A DNA stretch of 64,000 nt from Flavobacterium suaedae (GTDB lineage: Bacteria > Bacteroidota > Bacteroidia > Flavobacteriales > Flavobacteriaceae): the NCBI RefSeq assembly GCF_014642915.1, contig NZ_BMJE01000002.1, forward strand, positions 372,001 to 436,000. Reading direction: 5' to 3'. The notes under the pieces are model-generated. The model was not told where the DNA came from. It worked only from the letters and a program-made list of their open reading frames with translations, and ran no database searches. Positions 18,619 to 26,521 of this stretch are shown one piece after another (within the stretch, counting starts at the first letter, position 1; each line of letters opens with the position of its first letter). The translations under genes and the position numbers were made by a program.

Positions 18619-19117
18619 AACAATTTTTGTTCTGTCAACACTTATACTTTCTGTTTTCATACTAACATCAGCAGGAAATCCTACTGCAAAGTTTAGGGAG
18701 TATGGTTCTGAAACAAAGGGTATAGTTAACGACAATATAGCAGATACCTTAACATGGAAATTACTGGGACGTATTGATTATAAGAAAAAGCCCAGTAAAG
18801 AATATCCTGAAGGGGTTATGTATCCTATTATAAACAGCACATTAAAAGCAAAAAATAAGAAAGAGATAGTAATGACGGGGTTTATTATCCCTATAGATAA
18901 TAAAACGTACGCACTTAGTAAAAATGTATTTGCTTCATGCTTTTTCTGTGGGCAGGCAGGACCTGAAACCATTATGGGTATTCAGTTTAAAGACCCGTCA
19001 ACACGACTTAAAACAGACCAGTATGTAACCCTGAAAGGTACATTCAGGTATAATGACAGCGATGTTAACGACTGGATTTACCATATAGAAAATGCAATAA
19101 TAGTAGACGGAGACTAA
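18611..19117 (+). CDS. DUF3299-like exported protein with CxxC motif
   Basis: The 168-residue protein has a signal sequence (MRKTIFVLSTLILSVFILTSAG). Its core, GFIIPIDNKTYALSKNVFASC followed by FFCGQAGPE, contains the pair Cys110 and Cys113 and resembles DUF3299 proteins. A role with the upstream His-rich ABC transporter, for example as a periplasmic metal-binding partner, follows from the overlapping genes and not from a known function. DUF3299 genes beside MacB-type transporters occur elsewhere, which supports a shared system. Confidence 0.75.
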   Translation: MRKTIFVLSTLILSVFILTSAGNPTAKFREYGSETKGIVNDNIADTLTWKLLGRIDYKKKPSKEYPEGVMYPIINSTLKAKNKKEIVMTGFIIPIDNKTYALSKNVFASCFFCGQAGPETIMGIQFKDPSTRLKTDQYVTLKGTFRYNDSDVNDWIYHIENAIIVDGD

Positions 19118-19806
19118 TGCGGATAGTTAATAAGGAAAACATATTTTTTGACTTGGATCATACCTTGTGGGATTTTGAAAAAAATTCTGCACTGGCTTTT
19201 AAAAACATATTGCAAAAACATAATATTGATGTTGATGCAGATGCTTTTATTAAAGAATATGTGCCTATTAATATGCAGTACTGGAAACTGTACAGAGATG
19301 GTGATATAAATCAGGAAAAGCTTCGCTACGGAAGGCTTAAAGATACTTTTACTTTGCTGGAGAGTGATGTGCCTGATGAAATGCTTGATGTACTTTCGGA
19401 AGATTATATTGCAAATTTGCCTTTAAATAATCATTTATATGAGGGTGCTTTTGAGGTGTTGGAATACCTGAAACCAAAGTATAAATTGCATATTATAACT
19501 AATGGTTTTCAGGCTGTACAGGATATAAAGTTGAAGAACTCTAATATTCATCACTATTTTGAAACAGTAACCAATTCAGAATTGGCAGGTTGTAAAAAGC
19601 CAAATCCTGATATTTTTCACTATGCCTTAAAAATTGCTAATGCTGAAAAGCATAGTAGTGTTATGATAGGCGATTGTATAGAAGCTGATGTACAGGGAGC
19701 GATAGATTGTGGTATAGATGCTATATATTTTAATGAGTTTAAAAAGGAAACAAGCCCTTCTGTAAAACAGGTTAACCATTTACTGGAGTTAAAAAACTTA
19801 CTTTAA
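19117..19806 (+). CDS. YjjG-family noncanonical pyrimidine nucleotidase (HAD)
   Basis: The 229-residue HAD-superfamily hydrolase has motif I DLDHT (Asp12, Asp14), motif II in ITNGFQ, the lysine in CKKPNPDIF and the acidic motif MIGDCIEADV. The whole matches the YjjG house-cleaning 5'-nucleotidase family, which removes noncanonical pyrimidine nucleotides. The ATG overlaps the previous stop by 1 base (TAATG), so it may be translated from the transporter transcript even though the functions look unrelated. Confidence 0.87.
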   Translation: MRIVNKENIFFDLDHTLWDFEKNSALAFKNILQKHNIDVDADAFIKEYVPINMQYWKLYRDGDINQEKLRYGRLKDTFTLLESDVPDEMLDVLSEDYIANLPLNNHLYEGAFEVLEYLKPKYKLHIITNGFQAVQDIKLKNSNIHHYFETVTNSELAGCKKPNPDIFHYALKIANAEKHSSVMIGDCIEADVQGAIDCGIDAIYFNEFKKETSPSVKQVNHLLELKNLL

Positions 19807-20552
19807 TGAAAATAAAGACACTCATATTATTTTGTGCATTTTTGGTAACCGGAAATTTACTGGCACAAACAGTAAACGATTATAAATATGTAATTGTACC
19901 GGAAAGATTTGAATTTCAGAATGAATCAGGAGAGTTTCAATTGAACTACTTAACTAAAACGCTTTTCGAAAAAAAGGGCTTCACTGTTTTTTATTCAGGA
20001 GATAAATTGCCTGATGAGATAGCTTTAGATAAATGTAAAGCCTTACATGCTGACGTTGTTAAAAATTCGGGTGTTTTTACGACAGGGCTTATTATAAAAT
20101 TAAATGATTGTAATGGTAAAGCCTTATTTACCTCAATAGAAGGAAAAAGCAAAAGAAAACAAATAGGGCGTGCGTATCATGAAGCCTTAGCCAAGGCTTC
20201 TGTATCTATTGATGCTATGGGGTATAGTTACAATGCAAAAGATGATGAAGTGGCATCATGGGAAAAAGCAGATGAATCTTATATGGCACCCCAACCTAAT
20301 ATTGATGGTATAAAAACGAAACATATAGTGACTAAACATACATTGTTTGCCCAACCTATTGCAAATGGTTTCCAGTTAGTAGACAGTACACCTAAAGTTG
20401 TAATGAATATATATCCTACATCTGATAAGGGTGTTTATATTGCAAAACAAGATCTTACAATAGGCGTATTGCTTAATAAAGGAGGTGTTTGGTTTTTTGA
20501 ATATTACCAAGAAAACAAACTGGTAAAGAAAAAGCTGGATATTAAGTTCTAA
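19806..20552 (+). CDS. Secreted protein of unknown function
   Basis: The 248-residue protein has a signal peptide (MKIKTLILFCAFLVTGNLLA, then Q). I do not recognise the family. Residues 22-140 look like an alpha/beta domain (YKYVIVPERFEFQ, LNYLTKTLFEKKGFTVFY, with Cys in DKCKALHAD and LNDCNGKALF). The C-terminal half carries a beta-rich region (GFQLVDSTPKVVMNIYPT). It starts at the last base of the nucleotidase gene (TAATG) and its end overlaps the convergent rarA stop by 4 bp. It looks like a conserved flavobacterial envelope protein. Confidence 0.75.
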   Translation: MKIKTLILFCAFLVTGNLLAQTVNDYKYVIVPERFEFQNESGEFQLNYLTKTLFEKKGFTVFYSGDKLPDEIALDKCKALHADVVKNSGVFTTGLIIKLNDCNGKALFTSIEGKSKRKQIGRAYHEALAKASVSIDAMGYSYNAKDDEVASWEKADESYMAPQPNIDGIKTKHIVTKHTLFAQPIANGFQLVDSTPKVVMNIYPTSDKGVYIAKQDLTIGVLLNKGGVWFFEYYQENKLVKKKLDIKF

Positions 20553-21826
20553 TATCCATACTTATCTTTCCATCTGTTTTTTAAAAACTCTCGTGTACTA
20601 TTTTCTCGTGAATTTTGCCCCGGGTCATAAAACTTTGTGTTTTTAACTTCATCGGGTAAAAATTCCTGTTCTGCAAAATTGTTAGCATAATCATGAGCAT
20701 ATTTGTACTCATCACCATAACCTAACTCTTTCATTAGTTTGGTAGGAGCATTGCGCAGGTGTAACGGTACAGGTAAATCGCCTGTTTGTTTTACCGCTTG
20801 TTGTGCTTTGCCTATAGCCATGTAGGTAGCGTTGCTTTTAGGAGAAGTAGCTAAATAAACGGCACACTGGCTTAATATAATACGTGATTCGGGATAACCA
20901 ATTGTAGATACTGCCTGAAATGTATTATTAGCCATAATTAAAGCAGTGGGGTTAGCATTACCAATATCTTCACTTGCTAATATCAGCATACGGCGTGCAA
21001 TAAATTTTAGGTCTTCACCACCTTCAATCATTCGGGCTAACCAATATACAGCACCATTAGGGTCACTACCACGCATTGACTTTATAAAAGCAGAAACAAT
21101 ATCGTAATGCTGCTCTCCTGTTTTATCATATAACACAGTATTTTTTTGTACAAGTTGTGTTACCCTGTCATTAGTAATTTCTATTGCATCACCCTCAGAA
21201 GCATTAATTACCAGTTCAAAAATATTAAGGAGTTTTCTTCCGTCCCCACCCGATAGCTTTAATAACGCTTCCGTTTCTTTAAGCTGTATATTTTTCTTTT
21301 TAAGTACTTCATCTTTCTCCATAGAACGGTGCAAAAGTGTCTCAAGATCTTCTGGGGAGAAAGCATTTAGTATATAAACCTGACATCTTGACAATAAAGC
21401 GGGTATTACCTCAAAACTTGGGTTTTCAGTGGTAGCCCCTATAAGTGTAACCCAGCCTTTTTCTACTGCAGCCAATAAAGAGTCTTGTTGCGACTTACTA
21501 AACCTGTGAATTTCATCAATAAAAAGTATAGGGTTTTTAGCGGTAAATAAACCACCGCTTTGTTTGGCTTTTTCTATAACTTCACGTACATCTTTTACTC
21601 CTGAGTTAATAGCACTTAGTACATAAAAGGGACGTTTAGACTCTTCTGCCATAATTTGGGCAAGGGTTGTTTTACCCGTACCGGGAGGCCCCCACAATAT
21701 TAAAGAAGGTATTATACCCTTTGCTATTTGGTGGGTAAGTGAACCCTGTGGACCTACTAAATGTTGCTGACTAATATATTCTGATAAATTTTGCGGACGT
21801 ATGCGTTCTGCTAAAGGTGCTTCCAT
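20549..21826 (-). CDS. rarA: Replication-associated recombination protein A (RarA/MgsA AAA+ ATPase)
   Basis: The 425-residue AAA+ ATPase acts at stalled replication forks and is related to clamp-loader subunits. The N-terminal RIRPQNLSEYISQQHLVG is the RarA hallmark. Walker A is GPPGTGKT (46-53), Walker B FIDEIHRF (103-109), and sensor 1 lies in LIGATTENPSFEV. The C-terminal helical tetramerisation part follows (GSDPNGAVYWLARMIEGGED, HLRNAPTKLMKELGYG). Length is normal. Confidence 0.95.
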   Translation of the reverse strand: MEAPLAERIRPQNLSEYISQQHLVGPQGSLTHQIAKGIIPSLILWGPPGTGKTTLAQIMAEESKRPFYVLSAINSGVKDVREVIEKAKQSGGLFTAKNPILFIDEIHRFSKSQQDSLLAAVEKGWVTLIGATTENPSFEVIPALLSRCQVYILNAFSPEDLETLLHRSMEKDEVLKKKNIQLKETEALLKLSGGDGRKLLNIFELVINASEGDAIEITNDRVTQLVQKNTVLYDKTGEQHYDIVSAFIKSMRGSDPNGAVYWLARMIEGGEDLKFIARRMLILASEDIGNANPTALIMANNTFQAVSTIGYPESRIILSQCAVYLATSPKSNATYMAIGKAQQAVKQTGDLPVPLHLRNAPTKLMKELGYGDEYKYAHDYANNFAEQEFLPDEVKNTKFYDPGQNSRENSTREFLKNRWKDKYGY

Positions 21827-21912
21827 AATGTAAAATTACATATTATGACAAAATAGCACAGTATTAAAATTGGTTAAATTGTTGACAAGGTATAGAAAGA
21901 GTTTTAAAAAAT

Positions 21913-22737
21913 ATGGCAACAGTTCACGATAATCAATTTAAGTTTACCCCTTCTGTAGTAACATGGCCTTTGTACTTTGTACTGTTGCTTTGGGTAATTT
22001 ACTGGGTAGAAGTAAAGTATAATATATACCTTTCGCATTACGGTATTTTGCCACGCACTTTTAAAGGGCTTCGCGGAATTATTTTAAGTCCGTTTTTACA
22101 TGGTAGTTTAGAACATTTATATAATAACTCTATAGCACTATTGGCACTTATTGCTGCCTTGCGTTACTTTTACAGGGAGCATTCTCTTAAAATAATAGGC
22201 TACGGTATACTGCTTTCGGGTTTTATAACTTGGCTTATCGGTAGGGAATCCTACCACATAGGCGCCAGTGGGCTTATATATGTTTTAGTGAGTTTTATTT
22301 TCTTTAAAGGTATACAAACGGGGTATTACAGGCTTGTAGCTTTGTCGTTAACTATTGTAATGCTTTACGGGAGTTCTATATGGTATATTTTTCCCGATGT
22401 AAAAGACGGGATTTCCTGGGAAGGGCATTTAGGAGGTTTTATAACAGGATTTCTTTTTTCACGATTGTATGATGCTCCTGCATATCGAAAACCTGTGGTG
22501 TATGACTGGCAAAAACCCGAGTTTGACCCTGAGCAAGACCCTTTTATGAGGCGTTTTGATGAAAATGGAAACTTTGTAAATCCGCCAAAACCTGAAGAGC
22601 AGGAAATAGAGGAAGAACAAGCCACTCAGCAACACTCAACAGCACAACACCCGCGTATTAATATAGTGTATAACTATACAAAAAGCAGGGGAGAGGAAAT
22701 TGATAATGATAGTGAGGAAATTGAAGAGCAAAGTTGA
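21913..22737 (+). CDS. Rhomboid family intramembrane serine protease
   Basis: The 274-residue protein has about six membrane segments between residues 17 and 185. The catalytic dyad is visible: Ser119 in GASG (117-120) and His172 in GHLGGF. The LEHLYNNS segment corresponds to the His/Asn oxyanion helix of GlpG-type rhomboids. Residues 190-274 are a hydrophilic tail rich in Glu and Gln that is likely cytoplasmic. It is convergent with the downstream methyltransferase gene and 86 bp from the divergent rarA. Confidence 0.9.
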   Translation: MATVHDNQFKFTPSVVTWPLYFVLLLWVIYWVEVKYNIYLSHYGILPRTFKGLRGIILSPFLHGSLEHLYNNSIALLALIAALRYFYREHSLKIIGYGILLSGFITWLIGRESYHIGASGLIYVLVSFIFFKGIQTGYYRLVALSLTIVMLYGSSIWYIFPDVKDGISWEGHLGGFITGFLFSRLYDAPAYRKPVVYDWQKPEFDPEQDPFMRRFDENGNFVNPPKPEEQEIEEEQATQQHSTAQHPRINIVYNYTKSRGEEIDNDSEEIEEQS

Positions 22738-22746
22738 AAGAAGTGA

Positions 22747-23481
22747 TTAACTTCTTTGTCTTACAGCTTCATATAAAAATGCGCCACAAGCTACAGAAAC
22801 ATTTAGCGATGATATAGTGCCAAACATTGGTAACTTCGCTTTTGCATCTACTATTTTTAATACCGAAGGATTAACCCCTCTGTCTTCTGAACCCATTACA
22901 ATTGCTGTAGGTTCGGTAAGAGATACATTATAAATAGTATCATCTGTTTTTTCGGTAGCAGCAACGGTTTGTACTCCTGAACTCTGCAGGTAAAAAATAG
23001 CATCTTTAATATGTTCTACTTTACAAATAGGCACATTAAATACTGCTCCGGCTGATGTTTTTACAGTATCGCCATTTACAGGTGCAGAACCATTTTTTTG
23101 TATAATAATACCATCTACTCCTGTACATTCGGCAGTACGGATTATGGCTCCAAAATTACGAGCATCCGAAACCTGATCCAGTATAAGGAATAAAGGTGTT
23201 TTATCTTTACTTAAAACACTTTCTACAAGCGTTTCCAAATCATGAAATGACACAGGTGAAATAACCGCAACAGCACCTTGGTGGTTATTATGGGTAAGAC
23301 GGTTCAGTTTTTCAACAGGAACATAGCTAAAATTGATGTTATTCTTTTTAACCAACTTCATCAGCTCTCGCATTAAGTCACCCTGGGCTTCCTTTTGTAT
23401 GAAAACTTTATCTATTTCGCTACCTGACTGAATTGCTTCAATAATAGCCCTTATACCAAATATTTGCTGTGGTTTTTCCAT
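22747..23481 (-). CDS. TrmH/RlmB-family 23S rRNA or tRNA 2'-O-methyltransferase
   Basis: The 244-residue SPOUT methyltransferase starts with an RNA-binding substrate domain (QQIFGIRAIIEAIQSG) and continues with the knotted catalytic domain: ILDQVSDARNFGAIIRTA (motif 1), MGSEDRGV (motif 2) and SLNVSVACGAFLYEA (motif 3). This is the group-3 RlmB-like arrangement that methylates a ribose in 23S rRNA. I start at the ATG at 23481. A longer frame to 23703 exists, but its extension is low-complexity and contains the promoter box TATCTTTG at 23486-23493. Confidence 0.9.
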   Translation of the reverse strand: MEKPQQIFGIRAIIEAIQSGSEIDKVFIQKEAQGDLMRELMKLVKKNNINFSYVPVEKLNRLTHNNHQGAVAVISPVSFHDLETLVESVLSKDKTPLFLILDQVSDARNFGAIIRTAECTGVDGIIIQKNGSAPVNGDTVKTSAGAVFNVPICKVEHIKDAIFYLQSSGVQTVAATEKTDDTIYNVSLTEPTAIVMGSEDRGVNPSVLKIVDAKAKLPMFGTISSLNVSVACGAFLYEAVRQRS

Positions 23482-23485
23482 GGGG

Positions 23486-23512
23486 CAAAGATAGTAACAA
23501 TAAGTAATGCAA
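23486..23512 (-). promoter_or_regulatory. promoter of the methyltransferase gene, giving a very short leader
   Basis: On the minus strand TTG (23510-23512), 16 bp and TATCTTTG (23486-23493) form a good Bacteroidota promoter. Only four bases separate the -7 box from the ATG, so the transcript would be leaderless or nearly so. Confidence 0.6.
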
Positions 23513-23643
23513 GTATATAGTATAGGTTTTTTATTTAAGCAAAAAATATTGCTCTGCAAGTAGTAAAAGTTAATTAACAAATAAATAAACTGAGTAATAA
23601 TTATCTTACGTTTTAGTAACGCTACTATAATTAAGCTGTAACC

Positions 23644-23671
23644 TTGTTTTGTTGTTGCGAGTATACTTTTG
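23644..23671 (+). promoter_or_regulatory. promoter of the secreted metallophosphatase gene
   Basis: TTG (23644-23646), 17 bp, then TACTTTTG (23664-23671) match the -33 and -7 consensus. The start codon follows 37 bp downstream at 23709, which rules out a start at 23649. Confidence 0.7.
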
Positions 23672-23708
23672 CGCTTTATTGATTTATTCCCAAACAACAA
23701 CACATCTT

Positions 23709-26447
23709 ATGAAGAAGTTTTACTTATTGCTGATGCTTTTTGGAAGCCTGTTCCTAAAAGCACAAGAGTTACATCCGTATTTACAGGCACCAACATCCAA
23801 CTCTATTTATGTAAACTGGAAAACAGAAGACAACACCGAATCTATTGTAGAGTACGGTAACAGTCCTGAAGCCTTAACTACTATAGTTAATGGTACAACA
23901 GATGTTTTTTCAGATACAGGATATGATGCTAATTATTACTATCACACTGTTAAAGTAGAAGATTTAGCACCAAACACTAAATACTATTATCGTATTAGAA
24001 CCGGTGTTTTAACTTCTGAAGTTTATTCTTTTAAAACTATGCCGTTAGCAGGTGAAGCTGCAACGGAAGACGGACACCTTCGTTTTTTAATTTTAGGAGA
24101 TAACCAAATGCGTAATGTACCGCGTTTTGATTCGCTTGTTTCTGCTGCAAAACGAAAAATTGCAGAGAAGTGGGGTGCTGGCTTAGACCCTGCTGATAAC
24201 ATAGCAATGACTGTTATGGTAGGTGACCAGGTTGATGTTGGTACACTTGACCATTATGAAAATGTTCACTTTAAAAAGAACTCGGGACTTTCAGGTTATT
24301 TACCGATACAAACACTTGTAGGTAACCACGAAACCTATGGTACACTTGCTATGCAGGCGTATTATGACCATTACATTCTTGATGAAATATCATATCAGGG
24401 TATTTCTTCAGGAACAGAAGACTATTATGCTAACCAGGTAGGTAACACATTATTTATTGCTCTTGATACAGAGCATACCGGTATAGAGCAACTTTCGTGG
24501 GTAACACAAGTTCTTGATGCTGCTAATAATGATGAAACTGTTGACTGGATTATATCATTAGGGCACAGACCGTATCAGGCAGAGCAGTATATTGGTGATA
24601 TATCGCAATGGGTACGAAATACAGTAATGCCTATTTTAGTTACTTCGCCAAAGCATATACTACATATAGGGGCACACCACCACCTGTATCACAGAGGTCA
24701 GCTTAAAGATACACCAACCTACCAAATTATATCAGGGGGTGTAGCTTGGGATCAGTACTGGGGTATGGCTGCTGAGGAGAACTATGAAGATGTACAGAAA
24801 ACCATATCAAACTGGATTTACCAGATTATAGATATTGATGTAAACAATAATACGTTTGATGTAGAGGCGTACTCAATAGGTAGTGTTTACAACTGGAAAA
24901 ACAACCAGCTTATGGATGAGTTCCACCATTATAAAGGTGTGCCTGCTCCTGAGCAACCGGAAATTGTAAATGACTTTACAGGAAATGATGTAGAGCTTCC
25001 TTTGGAAATAGAAAGTTCAGAATATACCACTACTTCAGATGAGTTATTAAACAGTACACAATTCCTTATCGGTAAAAACGAAGATTTTACTATTGTAGAG
25101 AAAGATGTTTACCGTGATTTTGAAGATTTATACGGTCCTGTAGGAACTCAGGTAGATACTTCTGCAAACGTTAATTTAGGTGTTGATATTACTAAACTTA
25201 CACTTGCAGAGAGTGAAATACCAAACGGACAGTATTTTGTTAAGGTACGCCACAGAGACCGTAACCTTGGATGGTCGCAATGGAGTGAAACAAAATCATT
25301 CAACATTATAAACAGTACTTTTGCTAATACACAAATACAGCTTGATACTATAGCATATCAGCCTAACACACCTATAACAGTATCTTATTCTGATACTCCG
25401 GGGAATAGTACTGATTGGATTGCCTTATATAAAGATGAGCAAACTCCGGGTAGTGCAAGTCCTTCTCAAGATTGGTCTTATACTAATGGACAAGTTAGTG
25501 GTACTATAGTGTTTGACGGTCTTACAGATTACGGAATGTATTATGCTACATTATTTGAAAATGACAGCTATACGGAAATAGTAGACAGGCAAACTTTTTA
25601 CGTAGGACCTTTTGTAGAGGTTACTACAGACCAGGAAGTTTACGATTCAGGAAGTGATGTAATAGTTAGTTTTGAAAACGGGCCAAACCTTGATAACGAT
25701 TGGATTGGTATATATAAAGTAGGGCAAACACCAGGTAGTATAAACTCAACACAGTGGGAATATGTTACTACAGCAGATGGCGAGTTTACTTTTGAAGGTT
25801 TGGCAGATGGTTATTATTTTGTTCAGTATTTCCTTGAAGACGGTTATCAAAGTATAGGGGAGAAGGTTTTCTTTCAGGTAGGTAGCCAGATAACACAGTT
25901 AGCCATAAACAAAACAGTTTATAACTTAAATGAAAACATTATTGCTACATGGACAGATGCTCCGGGTATAATAAAAGACTGGTTAGGTATTTATCACGGT
26001 GGTGATGACCCTAATGTAGATGAACTTGTAAGTTATACTTATTTTGACGGTCAGCCGGAAGGAAGTAAAATTATTTCAGGAGAAGCACTTCCAACAGAAG
26101 TGGGAGAGTACTTTATAGTGGTATTTACTAATGACTCTTACAACGAAGTTTCTAACAGAGTTACTTTTGAAGTAGAGGACGAAAGTGCGCATGTTGAAAA
26201 CTGGGATAATGAACAACCGCTTATGGTTTACCCTAACCCGGCAAAAGCAGGTGAGAAAACATACATTACTTGTAAGTACCCAATTGACCAGATAGATGTT
26301 TTTGATATGACAGGTAATCTGTTCTATACCTCTAAAAATATTAAGGATTATAATTTCTCATTAATAAACCAAAGTTTACCAACAGGAACTTATATCCTAA
26401 AAATACATTCTAATAAAGTATATAACGTAAAAGTTATAATAAACTAA
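23709..26447 (+). CDS. T9SS-secreted purple acid phosphatase-like metallophosphatase with tandem accessory domains
   Basis: The 912-residue protein has a signal peptide (MKKFYLLLMLFGSLFLKA). An Fn3-like purple-acid-phosphatase N-domain follows (about 20-120, LAPNTKYYYRIRTG), then a calcineurin-like metallophosphoesterase domain (about 125-400) with metal motifs GDNQ, GDQVD, GNHE, GHRP and GAHHH. Three tandem copies of a beta domain of about 90 residues come next, sharing DWIALYK / DWIGIYK / DWLGIYH (nt about 25330-26190). The C-terminus is a T9SS type A sorting domain (MVYPNPAKAG ... TYILKI). Exported phosphate scavenging is likely. The ATG at 23709 is chosen over an upstream start that would include the promoter. 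Confidence 0.9.
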   Translation: MKKFYLLLMLFGSLFLKAQELHPYLQAPTSNSIYVNWKTEDNTESIVEYGNSPEALTTIVNGTTDVFSDTGYDANYYYHTVKVEDLAPNTKYYYRIRTGVLTSEVYSFKTMPLAGEAATEDGHLRFLILGDNQMRNVPRFDSLVSAAKRKIAEKWGAGLDPADNIAMTVMVGDQVDVGTLDHYENVHFKKNSGLSGYLPIQTLVGNHETYGTLAMQAYYDHYILDEISYQGISSGTEDYYANQVGNTLFIALDTEHTGIEQLSWVTQVLDAANNDETVDWIISLGHRPYQAEQYIGDISQWVRNTVMPILVTSPKHILHIGAHHHLYHRGQLKDTPTYQIISGGVAWDQYWGMAAEENYEDVQKTISNWIYQIIDIDVNNNTFDVEAYSIGSVYNWKNNQLMDEFHHYKGVPAPEQPEIVNDFTGNDVELPLEIESSEYTTTSDELLNSTQFLIGKNEDFTIVEKDVYRDFEDLYGPVGTQVDTSANVNLGVDITKLTLAESEIPNGQYFVKVRHRDRNLGWSQWSETKSFNIINSTFANTQIQLDTIAYQPNTPITVSYSDTPGNSTDWIALYKDEQTPGSASPSQDWSYTNGQVSGTIVFDGLTDYGMYYATLFENDSYTEIVDRQTFYVGPFVEVTTDQEVYDSGSDVIVSFENGPNLDNDWIGIYKVGQTPGSINSTQWEYVTTADGEFTFEGLADGYYFVQYFLEDGYQSIGEKVFFQVGSQITQLAINKTVYNLNENIIATWTDAPGIIKDWLGIYHGGDDPNVDELVSYTYFDGQPEGSKIISGEALPTEVGEYFIVVFTNDSYNEVSNRVTFEVEDESAHVENWDNEQPLMVYPNPAKAGEKTYITCKYPIDQIDVFDMTGNLFYTSKNIKDYNFSLINQSLPTGTYILKIHSNKVYNVKVIIN

Positions 26448-26474
26448 GGTTTTTTAGTTTTGTAGTGTAGTTGT

Positions 26475-26503
26475 AAAAGCCTCCTGATTTCAGGAGGCTT
26501 TTT
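26475..26503. terminator. Bidirectional terminator after the metallophosphatase gene
   Basis: The perfect 12-bp stem AAAAGCCTCCTG/CAGGAGGCTTTT with an ATTT loop is flanked by A and T runs. It separates the convergent metallophosphatase and Omp85-like genes. Confidence 0.92.
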
Positions 26504-26521
26504 CGCTTTATTTCTTTATGT

